In this document: piece by piece, positions 17,441 through 26,193 of the stretch
Position numbering within the stretch: position 1 is the stretch's first letter
Layout of the letters: the number at the start of each line of letters is the position of its first letter
Program-made: the position numbers and the translations under genes
The notes under the pieces: generated by a model
What the model was told of the DNA's origin: nothing
What the model saw: only the letters and a program-made list of their open reading frames with translations
The model's database searches: none
Source of the DNA: an uncultured Alistipes sp.
GTDB lineage: Bacteria > Bacteroidota > Bacteroidia > Bacteroidales > Rikenellaceae
Length of the DNA stretch: 64,000 nucleotides
Direction: 5' to 3'
Assembly: GCA_944321955.1 (NCBI GenBank)
Contig: CALUNG010000013.1
Coordinates: forward strand, 1-64,000

Positions 17441-17448
17441 CAAAATTA
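17441..17448 (-). promoter_or_regulatory. -7 box of the RND efflux operon
   Basis: CAAAATTA on the plus strand (TAATTTTG on the minus strand) matches TAnnTTTG and lies 44 bases before the adaptor ATG. The -33 element is not clear in the poly-A tract beyond it. Confidence 0.55.
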
Positions 17449-17509
17449 CTAAAAAATATCGCAAAAAAAAAGCAACCGATACGGACATTATACCGGCAAA
17501 TCAAAACAA

Positions 17510-17539
17510 CATCGCCGTCCCCTTCCGGGAACGGCGATG
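17510..17539 (-). terminator. Rho-independent-type terminator of gdhA
   Basis: catcgccgt (17510-17518) pairs with acggcgatg (17531-17539). Read on the minus strand the hairpin is followed by TTGTTTTGATTTG, a T-rich tail, 30 bases past the gdhA stop. Confidence 0.7.
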
Positions 17540-17568
17540 CATCTTCGTCGCAACGGTTGGCGGCAGGA

Positions 17569-18906
17569 TCACAGGATACCCTGCTCTACCATACTCTTGG
17601 CAACCTTCATGAAGCCGGCGATGTTGGCGCCCTTCATGTAGTTGATGTAGCCGTCGGCCTCGGTTCCGTACTCGAGACATGCGGCATGTATCGAACTCAT
17701 GATCTGGTGCAGCTTGGCATCGACCTCCTCGGCCGTCCAGTTGAGTTTCTGTGCGTTCTGCGTCATCTCGAGACCCGATGTCGCTACACCGCCAGCATTC
17801 ACGGCCTTGCCCGGTCCGTACGGGATCCTGGCAGCGATGAAGGCATCGATAGCCTCGGGACGGCATCCCATGTTCGAAACCTCGGCTACAACCTGTACAC
17901 CGTTTGCGATAAGGGCCTTGGCATCCTCGCCGCCCAGCTCGTTCTGCGTTGCGCACGGCATGGCGATGTCGACCTTGACCTCCCACGGCTTGCGGCCTGC
18001 GAAAAACTTCGAGCCGGCGAACTTGCGTGCGTAAGGCTCCACAACGTCGTTGTTCGAAGCACGAAGCTCGAGCATATACGCGATCTTCTCGGCATTGAGG
18101 CCCTCCTCGTCATAGATATAGCCGTCGGGACCCGATATGGTAACCACCTTGGCACCGAGTTCGGTAGCCTTCGTAGCCACGCCCCAGGCAACATTGCCGA
18201 AGCCCGATATGGCGATGGTCTTGCCATTGATCTGCATGCCGGCGGTCTCGAGCATCTGCTTGAGGAAGTAGACGGCGCCGAAGCCCGTAGCCTCGGGACG
18301 TATGAGCGAACCGCCGTAGGTCATGCCCTTTCCGGTCAGTACGCCGGTATTCTCGCGTGCCAGCTTGCGGTACATGCCGTAGAGATAGCCGATCTCGCGG
18401 CCGCCCACGCCGATATCACCGGCCGGAACGTCGGTCTCGGGACCGATATGGCGCCACAGCTCGGTCATGAAGGCCTGGCAGAAGCGCATTACCTCACGGT
18501 CGGACTTGCCCTTGGGATTGAAATCCGAACCTCCCTTGGCACCGCCCATGGGCAGCGTCGTCAGGGCATTCTTGAATATCTGCTCGAATCCGAGGAACTT
18601 GAGGATCGAAGGATTCACCGACGGGTGGAAACGCAGACCTCCCTTGTAGGGGCCTATGGCGTTGTTGAACTGGAAGCGATAACCGGTGTTGACCTGCACC
18701 TCGCCCTTGTCGTCCACCCATACTACCTTGAAGGTAAAGCTGCGGTCGGGCTCGACGATACGCTCGGCGATACGGTTGGCCTCGAATTCGGGATGTTGGT
18801 TGTAAGTCTCCTCAACTGTCATGAGGACCTCGCGCACGGCTTGCAGGTACTCGCTTTCGCCCGGGTGGCGACGTTCGAGCTCTGCCATCAGATTTTTAAC
18901 GTTCAT
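17569..18906 (-). CDS. gdhA: Glutamate dehydrogenase, NADP-type hexameric
   Basis: 445 residues, the standard length of the small hexameric enzyme. It interconverts 2-oxoglutarate plus ammonia and glutamate, the main ammonia-assimilation route in gut Bacteroidales. Family signatures are visible: YRFQFNNAIGPYKGGLRFHP, PMGGAKGGSDFNPKGKSD with the catalytic-site Lys (near residue 120), VPAGDIGVGGREIGYLYG, and the Rossmann motif AISGFGNVAWG (near 230). Coenzyme preference is inferred from the subfamily. It has its own promoter at 18933-18940 and a terminator at 17510-17539, so it is monocistronic. Confidence 0.96.
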   Translation of the reverse strand: MNVKNLMAELERRHPGESEYLQAVREVLMTVEETYNQHPEFEANRIAERIVEPDRSFTFKVVWVDDKGEVQVNTGYRFQFNNAIGPYKGGLRFHPSVNPSILKFLGFEQIFKNALTTLPMGGAKGGSDFNPKGKSDREVMRFCQAFMTELWRHIGPETDVPAGDIGVGGREIGYLYGMYRKLARENTGVLTGKGMTYGGSLIRPEATGFGAVYFLKQMLETAGMQINGKTIAISGFGNVAWGVATKATELGAKVVTISGPDGYIYDEEGLNAEKIAYMLELRASNNDVVEPYARKFAGSKFFAGRKPWEVKVDIAMPCATQNELGGEDAKALIANGVQVVAEVSNMGCRPEAIDAFIAARIPYGPGKAVNAGGVATSGLEMTQNAQKLNWTAEEVDAKLHQIMSSIHAACLEYGTEADGYINYMKGANIAGFMKVAKSMVEQGIL

Positions 18907-18932
18907 AGCGGTTGTTGTTTTAATCAGTTGAA

Positions 18933-18940
18933 CAAATATA
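18933..18940 (-). promoter_or_regulatory. -7 box of gdhA
   Basis: CAAATATA on the plus strand reads TATATTTG on the minus strand, a full TAnnTTTG match, 26 bases before the gdhA ATG. Confidence 0.65.
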
Positions 18941-18995
18941 GTTATTTTTATTACACATCATAACGAAAATCGCAAAAATATTTACGAACCGTAAT

Positions 18996-21956
18996 TTATT
19001 TAACGATACCCTTGTTCGATTTGCCGTCTACATACACATAGAGAGGCTCCTCGAAGTGCACGCGGCGCAGGAACTCGCCCTCGTAATCGGCCTTCATGGC
19101 GTCGAGGCGCTCGACACGGAAGATGCCGTTGCCGGCCGTCGGGTCGATGGTCAGGTATCCGATACCCAGCGACGTAACGTTCTGGAAGAAGTGCGTACCC
19201 TGGCTCGGTTCGACGTTGAAATCGGGCAGATTGCACTCGACGATGACCTTGGCCTCGGAGATATGCGTCCACTTCACCGGTACGCCGAGGAACGGATCGG
19301 CCGACCCCCAGCGCCCCGCACCCACCAGAACGTAACCGCGGCGCTCGTTGCGCATCCCGGTATTCAGTCGCAGCAGCTCATCGGCGATGCGCTCCGTCAC
19401 AAGCGACGAGAAGGCCTCGGGCTTGACGTATATAATATCATGGATATCGCACATGCGGCCTACGCCCAGAGCATTCTCGGCATAGATCAGCGCATCGTCG
19501 GTCGACATCTGCGACCAGTCGATCGGGCGGTTGTCGCCGTTGTCGATTATCGGGCGTATCTGCAGCAGGTTGAAGATACGTTTCTCACCGTTCGGAACAT
19601 CCATGTTCACCGCAAACTCGACCTCCACGGGGCATCGCATCTCCTCGGCGCCCAGTTTCAGAATATCGCTCACGATATCGGCCAGCGGGAAAGTGTTGTA
19701 TTTGAGTATGCCGTTGAAGGTTATGATCTTGTGGCCCTTGGTGAAGGGGCTGTCGCTGATGCGCTCGTTTTCGCGGTCCCAGGTCGAGGCCACGAAACGC
19801 GTATTGCGGAACGGTGCTATCTCCGACAGGTCGAAACGGCGGATGTTTACCGCATCGTCGATCGACGTCTTGAAGGCCTCGGGATTGAGGTCGAGGGCCA
19901 GAATTTCGTTCTGCGTCTCTCGCAGCGCGAGCTCCGGGGTCGACGTCTGCAGCACCTTCTGCGGATACCGCGGCGAGAAGCGCAGCGTACGCCCTCCGTC
20001 CACCACGAGTTTGCCCAGTCCCATGGCCACGTTGCAGACACCATCCTCGGGAGCCTCGTCGCCTATGGGATAGTAGTTGATCGATCGCGCCACGCCCGAA
20101 AGAGTCGGGAAGAAAAATCCGTCCTGTTCGGTTCCGCACACCTCCTGCACCACAACGGCCATCTTCTCCTCCGATATGAGGTTCTGCGACGACTGGATGT
20201 AGGCTCGCGATTCGGCGAAATAGACCGACGCATAGACGCTCTTTATGGCCTTGAACAGCAGACGCAGCATCTGGTCCTCGTTTTCGACATAGGGGATCAT
20301 GTATGTCGAGTAGATACCGGCAAAGGGCTGATAGTGCGAATCTTCCAGCTTCGACGAGCTGCGTATGGCCAACGGCGAGCGTACCGTACGGATATAGGCA
20401 CGCAACTGTTCGGTCAGCTCCGTCGGTAGCGTCGACCCGATGAACTCCGAAAGGATTTCGTCGTCCGAGAGTTCCTTCGATATGACGTACTTGAGACCGT
20501 TGCCGCGGATGAAGGCATCGAAATAGTCGGTGGCAATGACTATGGTTCGCGGTATGAGCACGCGCACGTCGGGATATTTGTCATAGAGGCGGTACTTTAT
20601 GAGCATGCTGTTCATGAAGGCCAGACCGCGGGCCTTGCCGCCGAGCGAGCCGTCGCCCATGCGGGCGAAGCCGATGGAGTCGCCGTATGTATCGCGGTCG
20701 AAGCGTGCTACAACGCCCTGTCCCAGCAGCGTACGGTAGTCCTTGATGACGTTGACCAGCGCGGCACGGTGTTCGGCCGTAGACGAGAAGTGGCTGTGGT
20801 TGAACTTGCGTATCTGCCGCGCCAGCGGGAAGAGGCCGCGCGAATAGAGCCATTTCGACAGGTGATTCTGCGAAGTGTGGTATTCGAACGCGTCGTCGGG
20901 AATTGTGGCGATAAGTTCCTGCATCTGCTTCAGGTCCTTGGCGCGGCCGATCTCGGCACCGCTCTTCATGTCGCGGAAGACGAAGTCGCCGAAAGCAAGC
21001 TCCGTAGTGATGAAGTCGCTGAGCTCCGAAAGCAGCGTCTTAGAGTTCTTGGCGATGAAGCCTGCCCCAAGTTCGGCCGCCGTCTGCCGGTATTCGGTCT
21101 GCGAAGACTGCAGCAGAACCGGCATCAGCGGGTTGTCGGCCTTGATCATGCGGCAGAGGTCGATGCCGGCATCGGGCTTCTCCTTCGACGAGGGATCGTC
21201 CTTGTGCAACACGAACCCCACGTCGGAGATAACACCCAGCAGATTGTCGCGGTATTTCCTGTACATCGTAACGGCCTCGTCGTAGTTCGTGGCCAGCAGT
21301 ACCTTGGGTCGCGCACGCTTGCGGATCACCTGCTGCTGCTCGTTGAAGGCATCCTTCAGGAACTCGCTGTTCTGCAGCAGCAGCATCTTGTAGAGCTCTG
21401 GCAGATATGTCGAATAGAAACGTACCGAGTCCTCGACGAGCAGTATGGCCTGCACGCCGCCGACGAGAATGTCGTCATCGGCATTGAGCTTGTCCTCGAG
21501 CAGCTTTATGATGGCTATGATGAGGTCCGTGTTGCCGTGCCAGCAGAAGATGTTGTCGATGCCCGAGCGGTCCTGATCCTCCATGCGGCGGTATATGTCC
21601 TTCGAGAAGCTTGTCAGCAGCGCAACCGGTATTTCGGGATAGCGCTCCTTCATGATGCAGCCGAATGTGAAGGCGTCGGGTTCGCCCACGTTGTACATCG
21701 TAAGCACGAAGTCGAACGCACTGTCGTGCGCCAGCAGATCAAGCGCTTCGGCCGTCGAGCTCACCCGCGTCAGCGACGGCGGGTTGCTCATGTTCAGTTC
21801 GATGTATTCGCGGTTGATCTGAGATTCTATGTGGCCGTCCTCCTCGAGTATGTATCCGTCGTAGCTGCAGCATACGAGCAGGATGCGGTGTATGCGCCGC
21901 TTCATGAAACAGTAGCCCGTCTGGAGGTCGCAGGCCATGGTAGTGAGATTATCCAT
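18996..21956 (-). CDS. Hybrid protein: two receiver-like domains plus PEP-synthase N-terminal (ATP-grasp-like) domain
   Basis: 986 residues from ATG at 21956, which a -7 box at 21982-21989 supports; MKRRIHRILLVCC at 21905 is an alternative. The first receiver-like unit (about 20-150) has LTMYNVGEP where the acceptor Asp would be, so it may be degenerate. The second (about 165-335) has the acidic pair LLVEDS and a candidate acceptor in GVISDVGF. A PEP/pyruvate-binding domain follows (GSLGGKARGLAFMNS, LAIRSSSKLEDSHYQPFAGIYSTY, MAVVVQEVCG). The phosphohistidine domain and the PEP-binding TIM barrel of real PEP synthases are absent. The last part (RGYVLVGAGRWGSADPFLGV) is not familiar to me. Similar proteins occur in Bacteroidota as 'PEP synthase', but with this content net PEP synthesis is unlikely. 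Function unknown. Confidence 0.75.
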   Translation of the reverse strand: MDNLTTMACDLQTGYCFMKRRIHRILLVCCSYDGYILEEDGHIESQINREYIELNMSNPPSLTRVSSTAEALDLLAHDSAFDFVLTMYNVGEPDAFTFGCIMKERYPEIPVALLTSFSKDIYRRMEDQDRSGIDNIFCWHGNTDLIIAIIKLLEDKLNADDDILVGGVQAILLVEDSVRFYSTYLPELYKMLLLQNSEFLKDAFNEQQQVIRKRARPKVLLATNYDEAVTMYRKYRDNLLGVISDVGFVLHKDDPSSKEKPDAGIDLCRMIKADNPLMPVLLQSSQTEYRQTAAELGAGFIAKNSKTLLSELSDFITTELAFGDFVFRDMKSGAEIGRAKDLKQMQELIATIPDDAFEYHTSQNHLSKWLYSRGLFPLARQIRKFNHSHFSSTAEHRAALVNVIKDYRTLLGQGVVARFDRDTYGDSIGFARMGDGSLGGKARGLAFMNSMLIKYRLYDKYPDVRVLIPRTIVIATDYFDAFIRGNGLKYVISKELSDDEILSEFIGSTLPTELTEQLRAYIRTVRSPLAIRSSSKLEDSHYQPFAGIYSTYMIPYVENEDQMLRLLFKAIKSVYASVYFAESRAYIQSSQNLISEEKMAVVVQEVCGTEQDGFFFPTLSGVARSINYYPIGDEAPEDGVCNVAMGLGKLVVDGGRTLRFSPRYPQKVLQTSTPELALRETQNEILALDLNPEAFKTSIDDAVNIRRFDLSEIAPFRNTRFVASTWDRENERISDSPFTKGHKIITFNGILKYNTFPLADIVSDILKLGAEEMRCPVEVEFAVNMDVPNGEKRIFNLLQIRPIIDNGDNRPIDWSQMSTDDALIYAENALGVGRMCDIHDIIYVKPEAFSSLVTERIADELLRLNTGMRNERRGYVLVGAGRWGSADPFLGVPVKWTHISEAKVIVECNLPDFNVEPSQGTHFFQNVTSLGIGYLTIDPTAGNGIFRVERLDAMKADYEGEFLRRVHFEEPLYVYVDGKSNKGIVK

Positions 21957-21981
21957 TTACGTCGTAAAAAATCAATCTCAA

Positions 21982-21989
21982 CAAAGATA
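21982..21989 (-). promoter_or_regulatory. -7 box of the receiver/PEP-synthase hybrid gene
   Basis: CAAAGATA on the plus strand is TATCTTTG on the minus strand, a full TAnnTTTG match, 25 bases before the ATG at 21956. It supports that start over the internal one. Confidence 0.6.
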
Positions 21990-22129
21990 ACCATTTTTGG
22001 CGAATGACCGCAGCCGCAGCCCGATTTTTTAACATCCAGGAAGATGCATGCCCGAATCGGCCGCCGGCGAGCCCGACGCGCAACGATAAAATAATCTGCT
22101 GCAAATATCGCCGTTATTCCATTTTTTAC

Positions 22130-22137
22130 TACTTTTG
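22130..22137 (+). promoter_or_regulatory. -7 box of yebC
   Basis: TACTTTTG matches TAnnTTTG and lies 29 bases before the yebC ATG. Confidence 0.6.
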
Positions 22138-22166
22138 CGTTCAGAAACGAAAAAACAACAATTCAT

Positions 22167-22904
22167 ATGGGAAGAGCTTTCGAATATCGCAAGGCGCGCA
22201 AACTCAAGCGCTGGGGCCACATGGCCAAAACATTCACCAAGATAGGCAAGGAGATCGAAATAGCAGTCAAGGCCGGCGGACCCGACCCGTCGGGCAATAC
22301 CCGTCTGCGCATTCTGATGCAGAATGCCAAGGCCGAGAACATGCCTAAGGAGAATGTCGAGAGGGCCATCAAGCGCGCCACCGAGAAGGACGCTTCGGAC
22401 TACAAGGAGATGATATACGAGGGCTACGGTCCCCACGGCATAGCATTCCTCGTTGAGACGGCCACCGACAACACCAACCGTACGGTAGCCAACGTACGCA
22501 TGCACTTCAACAAGTGCGGCGGCACGCTGGGCAACAGCGGCAGCGTGGCCTTCATGTTCGACCACAAGTGCACCTTCAAGTTCAAGGTTCCCACCGGCAC
22601 CGACCCCGAGGAGCTCGAGCTCGAGATGATCGACCTGGGCGTCGACGAGTTCTACGCTGAAGAGGACGGCATCACGGTATATGCACCCTACGAGTCGTTC
22701 GGAGGCATACAGAAATATCTCGAGGACAAGGGTTTCGAAATCGTATCGGGAGAGTCGGTACGCATCCCGACCGATACGAAGGAGCTCGATGCCGAGGGCC
22801 GCGAGTCTGTCGAGAGACTCGTCGAGAGACTCGAGGAGGACGACGACGTGGTGAACGTCTACCACAACATGAAGGAGGAAGAGGAGGAGGGAGACGAAGA
22901 GTAA
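22167..22904 (+). CDS. yebC: YebC/PmpR family protein (TACO1-like)
   Basis: 245 residues. It starts with MGRAFEYRKARKLKRWGHMAKTFTKI, close to the family's conserved start, and continues with VKAGGPDPSGNTRLR, NAKAENMPKENVERAIKRA and YEGYGPHGIAFLVETATDN. YebC-type proteins were first described as transcription regulators; related ones act in translation, helping ribosomes through difficult sequences such as polyproline. The tail (about 230-245) is almost entirely acidic (KEEEEEGDEE), which is common in Bacteroidota members. Own promoter at 22130-22137 and hairpin at 22930-22962. Confidence 0.93.
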   Translation: MGRAFEYRKARKLKRWGHMAKTFTKIGKEIEIAVKAGGPDPSGNTRLRILMQNAKAENMPKENVERAIKRATEKDASDYKEMIYEGYGPHGIAFLVETATDNTNRTVANVRMHFNKCGGTLGNSGSVAFMFDHKCTFKFKVPTGTDPEELELEMIDLGVDEFYAEEDGITVYAPYESFGGIQKYLEDKGFEIVSGESVRIPTDTKELDAEGRESVERLVERLEEDDDVVNVYHNMKEEEEEGDEE

Positions 22905-22929
22905 CGCCACGCCTCATCAGTTACCATCC

Positions 22930-22962
22930 GAGAGCCGGTTTTCCTCGTGAAGACCGGCTCTC
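22930..22962 (+). terminator. Terminator hairpin of yebC
   Basis: gagagccggt (22930-22939) pairs perfectly with accggctctc (22953-22962), loop 13 bases, 25 bases after the yebC stop. Only TT follows the stem. Confidence 0.65.
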
Positions 22963-23054
22963 TTGACAAACAGACAAGGACAAAACGCTCCGGATCCATA
23001 CCGCATGACAACGATCCGACGACACTATCGACTGACACAAAAAACATAACCGAC

Positions 23055-23900
23055 ATGAAACGTATACCGACACTTGCGGCGATGCTTTGCATTGCCGCCC
23101 CGCTGACGGCCCAGAGCCGTCTGGAGACCTTTACGCTGCACAGCGACCTGCTCAACGCCGACAAGACCTGTACGGTCTATCTGCCCGACGGATACGACAG
23201 CGACACATCGCACCGCTACCCCATTCTCTACCTGCTGCACGGCGCAAGCGATACCCACACGGCCTGGAGCGAGAAGGGCAACATGCGTCAGATCACCGAC
23301 GAGGCGATCGCCGCAGGCATGGCCCGTCCCATGGTGATAGTCATGCCCGACGCTTCGGGCGAGGGCGAGCGTCATACCGGCAAGCACATGGGCTACTTCG
23401 ACCTGCCCGACTGGCCGTACGAGCGTTTCTTCTTCGAGGAGTTCATGCCTGCGATCGAGAGCCGTTACCGCGTCGTAGCCGACAAACGGCACCGCGCCAT
23501 TGCGGGACTGTCGATGGGAGGCGGCGGCACGGCCGCATACGCACTGCATCATCCCGAGCTCTTCGGGTCGGCCTGTTCGATGAGCGGATTGCTCGACCTC
23601 ATCCCCGGTCCACGCGACTATGACAACGATTTCCAACGTTCGGTGGTCGAAAACTCTCCGACAGCCATACTTCGAGGCATGTCGGATGAAGAACTGGAGG
23701 CCGTACGCTCCATACGCTGGTGGGTTGACTGCGGCGACGACGATTTTCTCTGGAAGAGCAACGTCGCGTTCTATTCGCTAATGCGCGAACGCAACGTACC
23801 GTTACAGTACCGCATGCGCGACGGAGGACATACGTGGCGCTACTGGCAGATAGTACTGAACGACATTCTGTCCTTCTTCTCGACAGGTTTCGAAGAATAG
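23055..23900 (+). CDS. Exported esterase, Esterase D / PF00756-type alpha/beta hydrolase
   Basis: 281 residues from ATG at 23055, where a signal peptide begins (MKRIPTLAAMLCIAAPLTAQ); an in-frame ATG at 22947 lies in the yebC terminator loop and would add a non-signal leader. The fold signatures are YPILYLLHGASDTHTAW, the nucleophile elbow with Ser153 (AGLSMGGGGTAAYAL), an acidic residue in WVDCGDDDF (Asp228-230) and His259 in DGGHTWRYW. Relatives hydrolyse acetyl, feruloyl or simple acyl esters, often on polysaccharide side chains. The substrate here is unknown, and the nearest glycan locus is 6 kb away. Confidence 0.88.
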   Translation: MKRIPTLAAMLCIAAPLTAQSRLETFTLHSDLLNADKTCTVYLPDGYDSDTSHRYPILYLLHGASDTHTAWSEKGNMRQITDEAIAAGMARPMVIVMPDASGEGERHTGKHMGYFDLPDWPYERFFFEEFMPAIESRYRVVADKRHRAIAGLSMGGGGTAAYALHHPELFGSACSMSGLLDLIPGPRDYDNDFQRSVVENSPTAILRGMSDEELEAVRSIRWWVDCGDDDFLWKSNVAFYSLMRERNVPLQYRMRDGGHTWRYWQIVLNDILSFFSTGFEE

Positions 23901-24017
23901 TCGCCGAGCGTGCGATGCAGACTCCGGCCATCGCCGCGGAAAGACTGCACGCCAGGCTGCTGGCAGACCGAATTAAGGTACGGAAATTGAGTGTGTACGC
24001 ATAAACTTCAGAATGCA

Positions 24018-25112
24018 ATGAATACAGTGAAAATCATCAGGACGTTCGCGGTGCTGGCGGCACTCGCGGGCGTGGCAGTCTGCGACAGGGCCGCAGCCTG
24101 CACCGGCATCACGCTCACGTCGGGTGACGGAGCGCACGTCTATGCCCGCACGATAGAGTGGGGAGGCAGCGACCTCAACAGCCGTTACGTGGTGGTGCCG
24201 CGCGGCTATTCGCGACGCTCCATGCTGCCAGACGGCACGGCCGACGGCATGGAGATGAAGGCCCGTTACGGCTATGTGGGCCTCGCCGTCGAGAAGCCCG
24301 AGTTCGTGGCCGAAGGCCTCAACGAAAAGGGATTGTCGGCCGGTCTCTTCTACTTTCCGGGGTACGGACGTTACGAGACCTACAATTCCGCACTCAAGGC
24401 CACGACCGTCGCCGACCTGCAGTTCGTGGCGGCCGTTCTGGGCAGCTGCGCCGATGTCGACGACGTACGCCGGTTCATCGGCAAGGTCCATGTCGTGGGA
24501 ATCGTACCGCAGGCATCGACCGTTCACTGGCGCTTTGCCGACAATACGGGCAAGCAGATCGTACTGGAGTACATCGACGGCAAGGCCCGCATACACGACA
24601 ACCTGTTGGGCGTGCTGACCAACTCGCCGTCGTTCGACTGGCAGATGACCAACCTCAACAACTATGTAAACCTGCACTCCGGTTCGGCCGAGAGCCACCC
24701 GTTCGGAGCCGTGACGCTCTCGCAGTTCGGTGCCGGCAGCGGCATGCTGGGACTGCCGGGCGACGTCACGCCGCCGTCGCGTTTCGTACGTGCGGCATTC
24801 ATGCAGACCAGCGCCCCGCAATACGCCACGGCACAGCAGACCGTCTTCGAGGCGTTCCACATACTCAACAACTTCGACATACCGATAGGCGTGGAGTTCG
24901 CCTCGGGCCAGAAGCCGACCGACATTCCGAGCGCCACACAGTGGACCTCGGCCTGCGACACGCGAAACCTCGTCGTATACTACCGCACCATGTACGACAG
25001 TTCGATCCGCAGCATAGACCTTGGCAAGATAGACTTCGGACGGGTGACATACCGCAGCGCACCGCTCGACGCCACGCCGACGCAGCCCGTCGTCGAGATC
25101 ACGATACGGTGA
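24018..25112 (+). CDS. Choloylglycine hydrolase / penicillin acylase family (Ntn hydrolase), exported
   Basis: 364 residues from ATG at 24018. The signal peptide ends AAA, leaving Cys28 as the N-terminal nucleophile (CTGITLTSGDG), as this family needs. Arg44 (ARTIEW) matches the conserved Arg 16 residues after Cys in bile salt hydrolases, but the usual Asp three residues later is Glu47. The TNSP motif (around Asn202) and GLPGDVTPPSRFVRAAF, with the conserved Arg, are present. Members cleave amide bonds of conjugated bile acids or penicillin V. The Glu variant and periplasmic location fit Gram-negative members, where the choice between bile salt and N-acyl substrates cannot be made by eye. Not obviously in an operon. 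Confidence 0.88.
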   Translation: MNTVKIIRTFAVLAALAGVAVCDRAAACTGITLTSGDGAHVYARTIEWGGSDLNSRYVVVPRGYSRRSMLPDGTADGMEMKARYGYVGLAVEKPEFVAEGLNEKGLSAGLFYFPGYGRYETYNSALKATTVADLQFVAAVLGSCADVDDVRRFIGKVHVVGIVPQASTVHWRFADNTGKQIVLEYIDGKARIHDNLLGVLTNSPSFDWQMTNLNNYVNLHSGSAESHPFGAVTLSQFGAGSGMLGLPGDVTPPSRFVRAAFMQTSAPQYATAQQTVFEAFHILNNFDIPIGVEFASGQKPTDIPSATQWTSACDTRNLVVYYRTMYDSSIRSIDLGKIDFGRVTYRSAPLDATPTQPVVEITIR

Positions 25113-25126
25113 CCCGCAGCGCGACG

Positions 25127-25158
25127 TTTGCCGGAGTCGAAAAAAACAAGTATTTTTG
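25127..25158 (+). promoter_or_regulatory. Consensus promoter of tsaC
   Basis: TTTG (25127-25130), a 20-bp spacer and TATTTTTG (25151-25158) match the Bacteroidota promoter at both boxes. Transcription would begin near 25162-25165. Confidence 0.8.
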
Positions 25159-25213
25159 CAGCCGATCGATGCAGGTCGGCTGCATTCGTATCATACTTAA
25201 AAGTCCAGAAGAG

Positions 25214-25795
25214 ATGCAAAAGGAAAAAGATCTGAACGACGAAGTCGAGAAGTGTGTCGAGACCCTGCGCGGCGGCGGTCTGATACTCTATCCGACCGAT
25301 ACGGTATGGGGCATAGGCTGCGACGCCACAAATGCCGATGCCGTGGCAAGAATATACGCGCTCAAGCGCAGCGAGAACAAGAAGTCGATGCTCGTACTGT
25401 GCGAGTCGGCCGACATGGTCGTACGCTACGTGAACAAGGCCCCGGGCATAGCCTTCGAGGTGATGGAGATGGCCACCTCGCCGCTGACGCTGATTCTTCC
25501 GGGAGCGAGCGGCCTGGCCGAAAACCTCATTCCCGAGGAGGGGACGCTCGGCGTCCGTGTTCCCGATCACGAGTTCTGCCGCCGCATGCTGCGCCGTTTC
25601 GGCAAACCGGTGGTATCGACATCGGCCAACATATCGGGCGAACCGTCGGCCAAAAACCTCGCCGAAGTGTCGCGCGAGATCATCGACGGTGTGGACTTCG
25701 TCGTCAATCCCCGTTTCGAGGGCAAACCTACGGGCAAACCCAGCTCGATAATCGCATTCGGCGAGAGGAACGAGATCAAAATACTGCGCGAATAA
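25214..25795 (+). CDS. tsaC: Threonylcarbamoyl-AMP synthase, TsaC/YrdC type
   Basis: 193 residues from ATG at 25214. A second in-frame ATG at 25169 would lie only a few bases from the predicted transcription start, while 25214 has an AGAAGAG stretch before it and matches family N-termini. It makes threonylcarbamoyl-AMP from Thr, bicarbonate and ATP for the t6A37 modification of tRNAs reading ANN codons. Signatures: GGLILYPTDTVWGIGCDA, YALKRSENKKSMLVL, and VSTSANISGEPSAKN. The length fits the single-domain TsaC form, without the extra Sua5 domain. Its TAA overlaps the next ATG by one base (taATG). Confidence 0.93.
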   Translation: MQKEKDLNDEVEKCVETLRGGGLILYPTDTVWGIGCDATNADAVARIYALKRSENKKSMLVLCESADMVVRYVNKAPGIAFEVMEMATSPLTLILPGASGLAENLIPEEGTLGVRVPDHEFCRRMLRRFGKPVVSTSANISGEPSAKNLAEVSREIIDGVDFVVNPRFEGKPTGKPSSIIAFGERNEIKILRE

Positions 25796-26193
25796 TGAAA
25801 CCCGTAACCGTCAGAACACCCGTACAGAAACGTTTCGGCGACATCGACATCTTCCACCACGTCAACAACGTCTCGCAGCAGAGCTATTTCGATCTGGGCA
25901 AGACCGACTATTTCCGCAGCGTGCTGGGAAAGGACATCATGGAGGGAGAGCCGCTCATCATCACCGTCTCGACATCGACATCGTACATGGGCCAGATACG
26001 ACGCGACGACGAGATCGAGGTACTCACCACCGTCTCGAAGATCGGCAACAAGAGCATAACGCTCTTCCAGCAGATCGTCTGCGGCGAGGAGGTGCGCAGC
26101 GAAAGTACGTCGGTCATGGTTGCGTTCGATTTCCATCACCAGCAGTCGGTTCCGGTTCCCGACGCGTGGCGTTCGAAGATGATGAACGGCTGA
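25795..26193 (+). CDS. Acyl-CoA thioesterase, 4-hydroxybenzoyl-CoA thioesterase (hotdog) family
   Basis: 132 residues, starting inside the tsaC stop codon. The family signature is clear: QKRFGDIDIFHHVNNVSQQSYFDLG, with the candidate catalytic Asp18, then the hotdog strands (STSYMGQIRRDDEIEVLTTVSKIGNKSITLFQQIV). It would hydrolyse an acyl-CoA or acyl-ACP thioester in the cytoplasm; the chain is unknown. Translational coupling to tsaC says nothing clear about function. The last 80 bases overlap the 3' end of the convergent transporter gene. Confidence 0.88.
   Translation: MKPVTVRTPVQKRFGDIDIFHHVNNVSQQSYFDLGKTDYFRSVLGKDIMEGEPLIITVSTSTSYMGQIRRDDEIEVLTTVSKIGNKSITLFQQIVCGEEVRSESTSVMVAFDFHHQQSVPVPDAWRSKMMNG

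Noticed and set aside
17397..17500. A+T-rich stretch with poly-A run between gdhA and the efflux operon, considered as an insertion scar
   Set aside because: No inverted ends, target duplication or transposase remnant; a promoter box and the gdhA terminator explain it.
22947..23054. N-terminal extension of the esterase from an ATG at 22947
   Set aside because: The extension starts inside the yebC terminator loop and precedes a clean signal peptide at 23055.
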